Source of the DNA: Ascaris suum
Taxonomy: Eukaryota; Nematoda; Chromadorea; Rhabditida; Ascarididae
Direction of reading: 5' to 3'
Length of the DNA stretch: 64,000 nt
Assembly: GCA_013433145.1 (NCBI GenBank)
Contig: CM024176.1
Location: forward strand, 5,504,520 to 5,568,519
The notes under the pieces were generated by a model that saw only the letters and a program-made list of their open reading frames with translations, ran no database searches and was not told the DNA's origin. Positions 1 to 14,278 of the stretch are shown one piece after another. Numbering within the stretch: the stretch's first letter is position 1; each line of letters begins with the position of its first letter. A program made the position numbers and the translations under genes.

Positions 1-283
1 CAGATTTGCTTTATTTTCAATATGAAATCAATGAAAATGCCAAATCAAATTTTAGTTCCCTCTCTCTGTTCGTTCTCCCTCCTATCCCCTTTCCTGCCAT
101 CCCCTTCGATTATTCCATCTGGTTTATTGCTGATATCACCTTTTGATTCTGGAGGGAAGTTTCTCTACCCTATCGGTGATGTCGGTTATCAACAACAGTG
201 GAATATAAATGGATCTTTGTAGGTTCTTGTCGAGCTACATGTTATCGAAGGAAAACAATGCAATTACGTCACACTGCTTCTAG
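1..283 (+). other. Intron or upstream sequence of the GABA transaminase gene
   Basis: The 66-codon open frame at 22-222 shows no convincing match to the part of GABA-T expected before the first clear exon. A polypyrimidine-like stretch and AG at 282-283 lead into exon 1. I see no other gene. Confidence 0.5.
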
Positions 284-3200
284 GTGGAAAGTATAATCAA
301 AAAGCAGAAGAAGGCGAAACGAGATGTGGCAGCGTTGATAGTTGAGCCCATCCAAAGCGAGGGCGGCGACCACCATGGCTCTGCGGCATTCTTCCAGGGC
401 CTTCGTGATATAACTAAGAAACACGGTGTAGTCTTCATTGTCGACGAGGTATAATTTCTGCCGTAAAGAATACATCCTTCTTAAGAACAGTGACTTCGTT
501 ATGGAAGTGTACAACTTACCTAAATATACTATATTAATCTTCTATGCTGTAATTACTAAAGCGTATCCATAAAAAAATTCCAAGGAGGCGGCCGATTCAG
601 TCAGCTAGGAAGGAAGACTAGTGTTGTTCATTCTGATTGTTTTCCTTCCATGATAGCTCATACTCTTTTCCATCCATATACTGCCTTAGAATTTTGGTGA
701 GGCGGTTGTTGTATCAGTTCCCCCCTCGCACGCCTATGCCGTTAGGATGTTTCACAGAACATAGGTAGTATATACATTCTGGGGCAGCACATTAATTTCT
801 CAAACATATTAGCAATTCTTCATTGTTGGCGAACGCAATGCTTCAAAAGGACTTTATAGATGCGGAAAAGGGCAGAAGGGAGCGCTAATGGGCGAAAAAG
901 TGACCTTCTAGGAGGATAACAAGAGGGAAAAGAAAAATTAGGGCGATTTGTGTGCTTTTCGGTGAGAATTCTTCAGAAATATCATGCAAACATGGAAAGT
1001 CTTTCCGACTAAGCCCATGCCGAAAGTGTATTCGACTCCTTATACATTTAAACAATTGGCCCCTTTTCAATATGTTAGCTACTGGCGTCCGCTTCGGTTT
1101 TTGCTATTGGCTTCGAGGCCATTAATACTGTTGATTTCGCTATCGCCCTTCTCCCTCCTTCCCTGCCCCTCCCTTAGCCATTTTTCGGGACCTCAGGATT
1201 CGTGTTAGCTTAACGAACATCTTTGGAGGATCAGCACTAGAATTAATCGTCTGGGACGCTGGATTTTACAGCGTCCCCAATTTTAGGAAGGAGAGGCAGC
1301 CGATTGTGGGGGCTTGGGAAAAATTTTAAAAAAAATAAAAAAGAGTTCGGAAATTATGTCTCTGTCCAACGAAAATTTTCAAACGTCATCACCACCAGGT
1401 GTAAAACAACCCCGTGATCTCTTAGCACGCTGTTGAAGGTGGCGTACAAATATGCAACGCTGATCTCGATATTACTAAATGAAAAAGTGCATATGTAGTT
1501 CACACTAAATATTTGCGAGTTCATTCGATAAAAGTTTTAAGAGGCACACTGTAGAAATTCCAAGGAAAATTTCGAACAAGTTGTGAGCAAATCTTAGGTT
1601 CAAACTGGTGGCGGTGGAACAGGAAGTTTTTGGGCGCATGATACATGGAATCTGCAATCACCACCAGATATTGTTACATTCTCGAAAAAATATATGACTG
1701 GAGGCTATTTCTATGCCGATCATCTACGAATAAAGGAGGTTCGCCATTACTTTTGTGATATTCATACTACATTTCTGCTATAAGTTAGTGCTTATATTTC
1801 TGAGGTATAATTTACAACATCCTGATTAACTTGACATCGATCACTCTGGTACCTTTTAATACAAAATGTAGTTAGTAAATAATTTTGCATTTTTATCAGT
1901 ATTGGTTAATTTGCAATCTCTACTACTTCTTCATTGATAACGAAGTTTTTATGGGGAAATTTTTCGACGAAAAACTCCATTGAATGATTGCACTCAGGGA
2001 ACAATAATCGCTATGATTCCTGATGTGTTGATATAGAACGATGGAAAATATTCTATAGTATTTACACATGAATGACTAAGCTTAAGACTTGATAACGAAA
2101 GTTTTTCGCTGTTTTTCGTTTTTAATAACATTGTTTTCAAGTTTAGCCATATCGCATTTACAATACTTGGATGGGTGAACCAACAAAAGTGATATTACTT
2201 GAGAAGGCAATCGAAGTTATAAAACGCGACAATCTTCTCAAAAATGTTCGCAATATCGGTGAAGAACTGCAAAAAGGCCTAAGAGATCTCGAGGTTATTG
2301 AAATATTTACATTCATAGTAAATGTGGTCTATTCAAGAATCATTTGGAAGATTGCTTCATTGAAATTCCTCATCCATTACTACTATGTGTTTTTACTTTG
2401 TTGCTCAAATCTCACTACCTTCTTGGTTGTTGATAACGAAGCTCCTGAAGTGTCTTCCGCTTGAGTTAAGCATGAAAGCGCTGAGAGAACTGCAACATAA
2501 CATGTCCGGACGCCTAGTGGTCACATTCACCAGCTAATACCGCAGTCTTCTGTCTTTTTTTCTATTTGGGGAGTTTTTCTATTTGCCAGACAGATTCATC
2601 CCACAGAATTTTTAAATTCGTATTTAACTTACCAAGCACAGTTACTGTAAAGCATATACATATCAGTAGTTGGACTGAGTATAGGAATGGGGTATAAACC
2701 CATTGAACAGCCACCTCATCTGCGACATGAATGATTGATTGGTTGCGTTATATGCTAATGCGGATGTAAATTTTAGCAGAAATACTCGTCAAAGATGCAT
2801 AACGTTCGTGGGTTGGCAAGTTTCTGTGCGTTCGACATTCGGGATGCATCCAAAAGGGACGAATTCCTTGCGAAGGCTCTAAGCAAAGGTGTTCACACTT
2901 TAAAACCCTATCCCTAATGTCGAAGATATCCCTGATGACCGATCATAACAATGTGGTCACACATTATTTCTGAGCTTATTGTATTCTTTGTGGGATTGTT
3001 AAAAGCGATATTACGGCTGTAGGGAATTTGAGCACATTTCGAATGTTCGATTGGTAACATTTCTTTTGGACAGGATTAAATCAACGTTCTCTATATGTGT
3101 CATTATAAGATGATTCGAAGCTAATTTCATCTCAGAGATTATAGATGTCCACCACACTGGCGGCTGGAGTGGAAGAATAGAAGAGGGGAGAGGAGAGGGG

Positions 3201-3765
3201 AGGGGGGGGGTGTCATGAAAGTGTTCTGTTTTGATGTTGTTAAATCACACATGGGTGATATAGAATTGAGAATCACAAAGCTAGCTTATTTCCTTTACTG
3301 ATGGGCATAATAATATTTGCAATTAATCGAGTAGTGTTTTTGGCGCATTTAGATTGACAAGCTTTTATGGAGGTCATGTTTTTAATGCATATTTTTAATC
3401 CAAATATAGTGACATTCGCTTCCAAATTGAATAACAGCCCTTTCATAGATATCAATTGAACTCTCGTTTAATGCTGGAAATTTCAATCGCTTTAAGCTCC
3501 GTTGATTAAAAGTTCGATGGTTCAACATTTTTTCTCTATATTATATTCTGGTTCAATTAAGAGTTCAACATTTCGAAGAAATATTGCAAACTGAACATTT
3601 CATCAGTTTTCATTTACTAAGCAAGTTGTTGTATTTGTAATTTCAGGTTTGAATTTGGGTGGATGTGGCGATGCGGCCATAAGGTTTCGACCGGCATTAA
3701 TATTCGGAAAGAAACATCTCGAAATTGCATTGGATATTCTTGATAAATCTATGAAGGATCTATAA
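284..3765 (+). CDS. gta-1: 4-aminobutyrate aminotransferase (GABA transaminase), 3' part of gene
   Basis: A PLP-dependent class-III aminotransferase that transfers the amino group of GABA to 2-oxoglutarate in mitochondria, feeding the GABA shunt. Five exons read in one continuous frame: 284-448, 1598-1738, 2147-2293, 2777-2888 and 3647-3765. All have AG acceptors and GT donors. Exon 1 carries [14 protein letters not shown] and ends FIVDE. Exon 2 carries [14 protein letters not shown] and then FSKKYMTGG, which holds the PLP-binding lysine. Exon 3 begins [14 protein letters not shown]. Exon 4 has [12 protein letters not shown]. Exon 5 has [16 protein letters not shown] and stops with TAA at 3763-3765. 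These are the diagnostic blocks of animal GABA-T in the correct order, so the gene looks functional. The 5' exons lie before the window or unseen in 1-283. The symbol is the C. elegans orthologue name, assigned by similarity recalled from the family. Introns hold nothing recognisable except a G-rich run. Confidence 0.93.
3185..3210 (+). other. G-rich run with quadruplex-forming pattern
   Basis: Tracts GGGG (3185-3188), GGGG (3197-3200) and nine consecutive G (3202-3210), separated by purine-only linkers. The run lies in the last GABA-T intron on the transcribed RNA-like strand. Four G-tracts can be drawn by splitting the final nine G. Confidence 0.5.
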
Positions 3766-3776
3766 TATTCGATAAG

Positions 3777-3782
3777 AATAAA
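3777..3782 (+). terminator. AATAAA polyadenylation signal of the GABA transaminase gene
   Basis: A canonical AATAAA hexamer lies 12 bases after the TAA stop. Very short 3' UTRs of this kind are common in nematodes. Confidence 0.7.
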
Positions 3783-6708
3783 TTGCAACGCCACTGGAAG
3801 TTACAGCCACTCCGTCGTTCTTCAATTGTTTTTTTTCCGAGATTAAGTATAGTCTGAATGTTTTCCATGCTGAATTTTTCAAAAAATTGCATAGATCTCA
3901 CAACTTGAAAGCCTATTGACATATTGCGTAAGCTTTTGATAGCCTTTTATCGATAACACAATAAAATTAATCGCGACGGTGATAGTCGAGGCTCAGCATA
4001 GATAGCGATATTAACTTAATTTTATCATTGTGATAATGCTTCCATATGTGATGGAAGTGAAGGAATGAATTACTGCTTATGGCTGTAGGTAATCAGTCTT
4101 GTAACAATTTGTCTGTCGGTTTAATTTCTGTATTTAGTTAACCATATAATAATGTATCCAGAATGGGGCTGCCCTGTTGCTGTGTAACGGTAATGGCAAC
4201 AATTAAACTATAAGTGCAAGTGGTTTGAAGCGACTGAATATGAGGGACGAAGAATTTAAGCCGCTGAAGGGTGAAAGAATTGAAAGTGCATTTTTCGTCC
4301 GAATCAGTGATCTGAAGCAAAATAGTGAAATCAACGAGTAAGCTTACCCGAACTTTCAACATTTTTGCCTCTCTTCGGTGAGGTGGGGGAGGACGGTTCA
4401 TTGCTGCCTATAATTGTAGTATATGAAATTAATATGTTGTAAAGAATGCGAAGTTATTTTAAGCTCATTCATTGACCGTTTCGCTCATTTCTTCATCAGT
4501 CACAGCATTTCGGTCGTACTGAACATGAAAAACTCTCAATTTTCGTTAACATATAATTTGATTGCACGTCAAAGATGTCACTGCATTTCGCTGCTTCATC
4601 GCAACTTCACATTTTTTGCACACTCGCTTAGGATCGCTCGAATGTTCTTAGCTGTGCGTTGCAAAACAAGCCGTTCAAAGTGAAAAATAACAGGCGATTC
4701 ATCTTAGCAGGTTATTTCTGCGGTCTACGACAATCGAAATATACAGCTTCGAGTAGTGAGTTACTTAACAGACTCGTACCAAGTGGATGTTGGGAAAGCT
4801 CTATACTAAACAGTATTAATTTGTGCACTCGACACTGCAACACAAGTGGAATGAGCGCAAAACCAGTGGCAACACGTAGGATGTGTAGTGAAGTCACCTT
4901 CCTATTAAAGTCTATCCTACGCACAAAGCACCATAATTTAAAAAATTTCTATATATCCTGAAAAATAGGCAAAAAAAGATGACAGGAATGATCCGGTTAT
5001 CCGATATGAAAGTGTTTGTAAAATTATGCCATAACTTATTGCAATTATTCGGCTAATATTGCACAGTAAATAAAGACAATAAATGTTATGATGTTGCCTA
5101 ATTATGGCGAGTGCGCTTCATTTTGTTGTTGACATATGTCGTCTAGAGCAAACCGTATTGAATATTGATGTAAAAATAATATGAACTAAAAAGTTGATTA
5201 ATCGAAACAACAGCACTTATTTATTTCTTCTATATTTAAATGCTATTTCTTTTGCAACAGTTACAGCTGAGGTAACATTTATCACCATCATTCCTTGTAG
5301 TAAACAAACATAAGGAATACCCCCATCATGAATTGCTGTCTACGATCGGCTAGACATCTCGAGGTTAAAATTCTCCGTGGGTGATTTCTGAAGTTCATAG
5401 AAAAGTGTCTCATCTGTGTGCTGTTGTTTGTTGTGTTTTTTAGTAGATTGCCGTTGTCCGTTCCTTTTCATAGAGTTCATTCATCAAACTTCATATTTAT
5501 GCCACTCTAAGCTCTGAATTGATTGGCTTACTTTGCGTTTAAGCAATTAGTCCATTTGTTCAAGCAATCTTATTCTTTGCGTTTAAAATTTCATCTCCGC
5601 TTTAATTACATTTGTACTTTCAGCTCAGGTGCTTATAAAAATATTCAACTTGCAGTTGTGAGGCACTTTTAAAATATGCGAAGGAGAGTGCACGAATCGA
5701 CTGCAAAATAGTTCACGCCTGCATCCATGTTTCGATTATGAATCAGCGGGGTAAGGATAAAGGTTGTGTGAGAACATATGCTAGTCAAAACTTTATACGA
5801 TAACGCGATTTACGCTGCAAATGTGAAAATTTCTCGAGTGATTGCAAACATCGAAGATTGATGATTTAGCAACAATATGGATGGTGGTAGTTGCTAACGA
5901 GCGATATTCTCGAAAGCAACAGTGGCTTAATTAAATTTCTTAGTTAACGTGAGATTCTTTTCTCATTTGAAGAAATGACCTGGCAAAGTGCAAAACTAAA
6001 CTCGAGAGGATTAAATATTCTTTTATTTCTTCTGCACGCTTAAATATTTTGGTTGCTTTTGTGCCAATCTCGCCGTCATTTAAACTAAAGGTGTACGAAT
6101 CCGAACATCATATTTACTTGTTGATTGAGAAGGGAAAACAACTGCAATGTAAATGAATTTACGAAAATACTGTTGCGAGTTTTCGTTGATGGACTCTTGT
6201 GTCTTTGCACTTGACGTTTATTTCGCATATGAATTTCTCAGTAGCAGTAGTAATTATTACAATGGAAAATAATTATTAGACAACTGAGCGTTGTTCTTTC
6301 CAAGATGGGATCTTGCGATTGAAATAAGGAGCTTTTGCTTTGGTCTAGATAGGGATGCAAATGCTTAAATTTTTTTCGAAAGGCCAGTTCTTCTGTCAGC
6401 ATCAGCAATCCAGAAGAATCGGACTGTGATTACTGAATGTGAAAATCGGCGGAATTTTCCCCACTTTCACTGCATCGACTTTCAACCTCTCAAAGATTGC
6501 TAAATAACTGAAAGTACAAGAAGCGAATCTTTTGCGTTTGCAGATTTCCAGAGACGCTCTATAAAATGGACTTTTATAACGAAACCTGTTTAGCTTCATA
6601 GTTAATGCGACACATAGTTGCACTAAGATGGAAAATTATGCTTGAAAGCACCTAAATTTTAGCCTCTGAATGTCATGAAGTAATAAGTGCAATGCATGCT
6701 CATTTCAG
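3783..6708. other. Intergenic, no gene seen
   Basis: AT-rich sequence with only short unconserved open frames on both strands (up to 100 codons at 4659-4961). None shows a family motif, signal peptide or in-phase splice partner. No RNA gene recognised. Confidence 0.6.
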
Positions 6709-7526
6709 CTGCTATTAGTTTTACTGTTGTTGATGATTATTGGAAGAGCATATGTAATGACCCTTGAAAGCAGTACTGAACATCGGAGCCCAATAAGCGT
6801 ATTCGATGAAAGGATGTTTAACGAAGCCAAATCAGCGGCAAGGATTGCAAATGCCGCCACTGAATGTCTTACGAAACGTAATATGCGGTTACCACGCTTG
6901 CTTGAACAGAGCCCCAAGAGGTTATATGGAGTTCCTTTTGAAGAGGCCGTGCATACTTCACGGCTTCGCTGCTTTCATTCCACTACTTCTTCAAGGAACA
7001 GTTGAACGCGAATATGTTTGTTCCAAAACAAAGGAGATGTACCGATCTTCCGCGAGTGGTACTTGCAACCTATTCAAGAAGGATTACATACCCATATCCA
7101 GAGAATCTGTTTTCTTTGTTTATCTCTAGGATCCCACTTAATTTTCTTGATCCGACCTGCGTAGATAGCCTTTGTATGGCAACATCGAAACAGAAAAGGG
7201 AAGCAAATGTGAGGAACGAAATATCCAGTAGCCATGGTTAAATTTGATAAGTGACTTTCCGCAGTATTTTGCTTCAAGAATTCAGTTAATAAGAAGACGA
7301 CATGCATCAGCTGAAAGGAATTAAATAAAATTGCCAGGCGCTCTACCGCCACTACCAAAGAACTGTTTTTCTCCTTATTTTCGAATAGCAAAATGATCAT
7401 TGCAAGTATTTTTTATTACTGGCTACGCGTTCTGACTAATACTTGCACTACTGCAGCTATCCTGCAGAAGAAGCACTCCGTGAAGGAGATGAACGGCTGG
7501 ATGCTCTCCTTGCGACAGAAGCATAG
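6709..7526 (+). CDS. Unidentified gene with hydrophobic leader, two in-phase exons (partial)
   Basis: Exon 6709-6920 follows a TTTCAG acceptor. It opens with the hydrophobic run LLLVLLLLMIIGRAYV, which resembles a signal peptide or signal anchor. It continues through an acidic/alanine-rich helix (FDERMFNEAKSAARIANAA) and ends in phase 2 before GTTATA. Exon 7457-7526 starts after CTGCAG and continues in frame as SYPAEEALREGDERLDALLATEA, ending at TAG (7524-7526). The phase match between the two exons is the main evidence. The start codon must lie in an upstream exon or within the hydrophobic run; I did not find it. I do not recognise the family. The layout (leader, helical pro-region) could be the N-terminus of a secreted enzyme such as a haem peroxidase, but none of the peroxidase core motifs follows downstream. 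Confidence 0.4.
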
Positions 7527-9802
7527 AGAAGTTTGCCGATCTGAAAATGAAAGAAGCAACACATTATGCACTTTATTAGTTGAGAACTGCGCTGTTTAAA
7601 TAAGTTGCCATACCAACAGGTTTTATTTTTCAATGTGTTCTCAGTCACATGGCTCCATTGGTGTGCTATGGCGAAGCAGTTTGCGGTGTCGATGTATTGA
7701 TATACTCAAAGCGCCAACAGTTCTGCGTTCCGTCTTTCTCAACGTTCCGTCTATCTTCACTGAATGATGAATGCTTGTAGAGATGCTGAAAAGTTGAAGG
7801 CTGAGCAGCTGAAAATGTCTTTTAAAAACCAACAAAATTGTTAGCCGCTTTAGCGGATAGGATTTTCTTTATGTTGTAAGTGTGGAACATTCAGGCTTCT
7901 TTGCATTGCATCAAAAACTCTCGAGTATTTTTTGAACATTTACATGTTTTCTGCTTGTGAAAACTTTAAGGCAACCTACTGTTCGGTACGTTTATGCAAC
8001 CGAATCATTCTTGGTGTTATAATAATGTGGTACCCGATGTGAATGTGAAAGACAAATTGACAAATTTGAATGCAAAATAAACTTTCCGAAGAAATCAACA
8101 GTCGGTTAGCTGATACGTTCGGAAAATGTACCAAATTGTAAACTGTTTATCGTTTTGTTGAAATATGATCGAGTACCTTCAAAGAAGTAGTTTTCGCCGA
8201 AAATATTCACTGCAGCATCGTTCTCGTCGATGTTTCGCCATCAGCAACTTCTCGTAAGCGCTATAAACCATTTATTTCACTTTCTTGTTTTCTTTTACAT
8301 TCCGTTTCTTACAGCTTAATTATTTTCCGAGGAAACTTTTTTTTCACTTCACGGAAATGAGGAAATTTTCACTGTAAATTTCCATTCCAAAATGAAAAAA
8401 GAAACCAAGAAAAAAAATTAATGTCCTCTCCAGTCATTTATGAAATCTCAAAATACGCAGAGTGATTTCTTGCTTCTTTTTAACCCCTATCATCCTCATA
8501 CATTATTACAATTGTGGGATTTCAAACTCATAGATGACTATGATCTTTCACAATGTTTTTCTATGGCAACCATTTCTGAGAAAATGTACGGTACTATATG
8601 CAGATAATATGTTTCCTTATTGGTTTCATTTCCTACGAGTTTAGATTGCAATTGCAAAATACGATGTTACAAATGACAAATGAGCATGAAATTTGCAATG
8701 AGCCAATTGCAGTGCTTGATCTGTTTGGCTGCCAGATGTTTCTCAGCGGCACCGCCCACACACATATTAGTATTGGATTATTTCGATGAACTCAGCAAGC
8801 AACGTATTCCTTTATTCCTTAGTTGTATTTTTAAAATAGCATTGCCAAATGTCATTAGCTTTAAGTGTGCATGGATGAGATCGATTTTGAGAGCGCTGTT
8901 AATCTAGAAAGTGCAAAAACCCATTGGAGGCTATGTGAAAGCGATTTGTTAACTGCACGCTTTGCATAAATTATTGTAAAAATTATGATGCAAGTCGAAC
9001 TAACTCTCGTCTAGCGTATTCGATCTGACGCAGCAGCGCAACAAATTGGATGGAAGAGAAGGAGAAGGAAGGAAGATATAAACCCTATCAGAGCTATTAA
9101 ACAGCCTGTGGAGAGAAGGAAGTGCGTACTTTGACGGAAAACAACACGATTATAATCCCTCCCCTTTACAAACCTCTGCTCCTTCTTGCAAAGTTATTTC
9201 TAGATTTGCCTTTCATCTGAAATAATCGAATACAATGGAAGCTCTCAACTTCTTATATTTGTATTTTCAGTGATAATGAAAATTCCGAGTCATAAGTGAA
9301 AGATTTGAGATTCTTGTGGGCTAGAGATGAATATTTGAATACGTTCATTATTCTTATTGCTTTTGTTCATTAAAATGTAAGCGACGAAGAGCGGAAGTTA
9401 GGATTAGGGGTCCAAGTGAATTTACGTGAGAACTGTTTATCGAATCGCATCCGAGATCAGACAGAAATGAAATTATCATTCGGAGTGACAAGGAGACCGA
9501 AGACTGCTCCGTAAATACTGATTAAACATGCGAAACTGAAATCTACCAGCGATGACGACAACCATCGTTATTTGTGTAAATGAAACAGACACCGAATAAC
9601 AATTACTCGATACAACTATTACTCTGTAGCTTTTTCCAACAAACTTGCTATGCGCAACTTCATAAATTTTTCAATAAGAAATGGATGCCGTTGTAACTGA
9701 ATTCATCGCATGGGCTGGAATGCAGAAGCACGTCTCGTGGCGTAACATTAGCTGGCATCCAATGTACTTGGAAATTAGGCAAATTCCAGTCTATTGTTTC
9801 AG
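7527..9802. other. Non-coding stretch, no confident gene
   Basis: Several AG-preceded short open segments occur (for example 7641-7770 and 8598-8907) but they have no recognisable motif and no in-phase partner. A leading exon for the gene at 9803 should be here; the open frame at 9681-9802 is a possible but unsupported candidate. Confidence 0.45.
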
Positions 9803-11529
<1,727 letters not shown>

Positions 11530-13149
11530 ATTATGTATGTCCAAATTTCCTTTAATTTTTTCTGCATTTTCCATGCGACCTATTGAGAAATTAGTAGTAT
11601 TTTCCGTATAATGCTCTGCAGAAGCGAAAAATGCAATGTAATCTCAGAAATTCTTCTCAAGGAGTTAACTGGAGAGCGGTAATGGCCGACCTCAGAAAAA
11701 GATGCTTATAGGATCTTATGGGAACCAAATCATATAAGGATTTCCACTTCATGAAAAAAACTTACGAAACGGTTTACAAAAAGAAAAACAAGAAACAAAA
11801 CAAGGCAGAAGAGGAAAGAGATTAAGTGCTCCTGAAGATTGTGGAAAAAACCCGACTACGCAAGTGGGCCTACAGACGACTTCAACTCACAAGCCGCCCG
11901 TTATTGTTCCTGCGATAGGAATGTAATTTGAGGAAGGAAACAAATTACAATGATCTGACAAGCTATGACCGAAAAATGTCCGTACCTAATGCTTTTTTCC
12001 AACGGTTATTCTAAACAATAGATATTGATTATGAGAAACAACTCGTGGCAAAAGATTATTCTGCTCGGTAAATTTTGCACATCAGAGATAATTCAACTGA
12101 AGCTAGAATAAAATAATTGACATGGAACCTTTTTGATGGATGTTGTCCGTGATTCTTTTCAAATTGTCTTAATTTCAGGATATCTGAATGAAATGAAATT
12201 CACTGAAGGACCAGGACGAGCAATCTTTTCCACTGTGATGGCGCATCAACAAACGCAAGTTCTCATTTAAGTCTGATATCTGCAGACTTCGAAGATGTGT
12301 TTTTGGTTATCATAAATGAAGCATGTTAGCAGTTCTTATGTATTCCATTTGCATGAACCACTAAATACTTCCTCAAGAAAGGAGACAGCAACATATTTGC
12401 TCTATTTAAAGAGCATTATGTTGAAGCGGGAATGGTATCGGCGAAATATACGAAGAATAGCGGGGGGATCGCCGTTGGAGTGTAGGACACACGCTTGAGC
12501 GCAAAAATGGAGTCACATCGATATGTCACAAGCAGGGTCGAAAGGTGGAAGAATACTTGCCAGCAATATCGACGGAGTTAAGCGTCAATGAAACTATAAG
12601 TGCCGAAAGGAACTCCCAGATTAAGGCTAGCAGATTGAACACACATGTAAGGAAATTAAAGAGGCGTCAGATAGAATCCAAATGCAGCAAGTAAACGCGG
12701 AAGGAACGGGAGTATCTTTCAAGGCTCTGTGAAAAATAGACGGATAATGGGCAATGGTTGGTCGCTGAGAGAATTCAGTGCCGTTGGAAGTGACGCAGGC
12801 AATAAACGATAATGAAGAGCTCAGGTAATGTCGATGCGTCAACGTGATTGTCGTGATAAAGCGCAAAGAAAAAGTCAGTATGGCAATGTTGTATGCGAAG
12901 GATATAGTAATAGGCGTAGTGATTGTTCGAATATAAACGAGATAAACGTGACATCAATATCGCTATTATTATACCATTGAATGTGGGAGCGGTTTACGTT
13001 GTATTTCACCTTTGACATCAACTCATTGGCAATATCGATTTAAGAAAATTTTCTATTTAATTACTATAACAAGCGTGTTGTTTTTTTTTTTCCGAGGAAA
13101 CAACACAGAATCATATAATGTATGTCACATGTTTTCTTGGAACCGTATT
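11530..13149. other. Intergenic, no gene seen
   Basis: No conserved reading frame or RNA gene recognised. The frames at 12316-12498 and 12627-12957 have no motif and no splice support. Confidence 0.55.
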
Positions 13150-13660
13150 TTACTTCCCATGTAAACTCGCTGGCAGGATTGAAAAGGTCAATGTTCGAGG
13201 AAATTTATTAAATGAATTTAAAACCGCAACCTGGTTATATCCATCAGAAAAATCGAGTATTAGATCACCAGTAATTAAGTCATCATAAATCGTTCCATCT
13301 ATCAGACAAAGCTCCAAAATTTTTTCCAACCCCTCAACGAAATCAGAAACATTCGTACTAGGAGTGGGATATTGAGAAATGAAAAAAAGTAGCAGCAAAG
13401 ACGCAAACAGCATTTCACAGGCATTCTCGGATGATGTGGATCAAGTTTCCACGCGTCGGCGCATCTGCCCTCATGCACCACAACATGCCATCCATTTTCC
13501 ATACTTTCGAAGCGATCACAATGGAATATCTGTGAACTTGGATTCTCCATGGTAAATCGATTCTGGTACGAAAGTTGTAAGCCAGATTTCTGTATGGATC
13601 GTCATATGGGGTTTCAAATCAATGACTAAAAGTTTCAGCTTAGAAAGGGTATTCATAATA
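13150..13660 (-). pseudogene. Broken coding fragment of unknown family (two frames)
   Basis: On the minus strand two adjacent frames both look protein-like. The upstream one contains WLTTFVPESIYHGESKFTD and stops. The downstream one, shifted by one base, contains ENGWHVVVHEGRCADAWK then LDPHHPRMP. A third segment ends at 13150 after an AG. The first frame faintly recalls the C-terminal part of a nematode DUF273 type glycosyltransferase-like protein, but I would not assign it. Either a short intron joins the first two frames or a frameshift has broken the gene; a 39-base intron is the only one I can draw, which is near the lower size limit. I favour a damaged gene. Confidence 0.3.
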
Positions 13661-14278
13661 TTCCGTGCATGAAACTGAAATCGGTTTGGATTTCCCTTGA
13701 GAGGTTAACTGGAATTTCTCCACCACCAGAACTTTCAGAAAGGAAAGGAACCCCGACCTCTTGCTCTCGATCTCTCATCACCCCCATAACTATTTTCTAG
13801 ATAAGTCGCCAACCTTGACGACAATACTGTTAACATTATGTACCGATCGGGTCTGCCTTTTCGCCTTCATAGAACTGATGCCGTAAATTGTGCCCGTCTA
13901 ATCAGCAGAAAATGCCAATTCTTGCTTCTTCGTCAACATTAATGTGCGAGCTTCTGAGCAAAAAAAAACGAAACTTGGCACAATGATTTATTAACATTTT
14001 ATAAATATTTCATTAATGCGCATTAATATTACGAAAGTTATAAATGATCGAAGAAGCAAAGAAAGCAGAAATGTACCAACTCTCACTCTATGCTAATAGA
14101 CAGAGAAACAAAAAAATGACCACTACAATATTCCCCACAAACAAAAAACGAACGGAAATTTTACAGTTATGAAGTGTGCCCAAATATTTGGAGAGCGATA
14201 TGAGATTGCAAAGTTATGAGATTATTCGTAAAAATTGGAATGAAGAGGAGAGATTATGAATTTACAGCGTTTAACAGC
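13661..14278. other. Intergenic, no gene seen
   Basis: AT-rich sequence downstream (3') of the CPG4-like gene. I found no AATAAA on the minus strand close to its stop. Confidence 0.5.
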
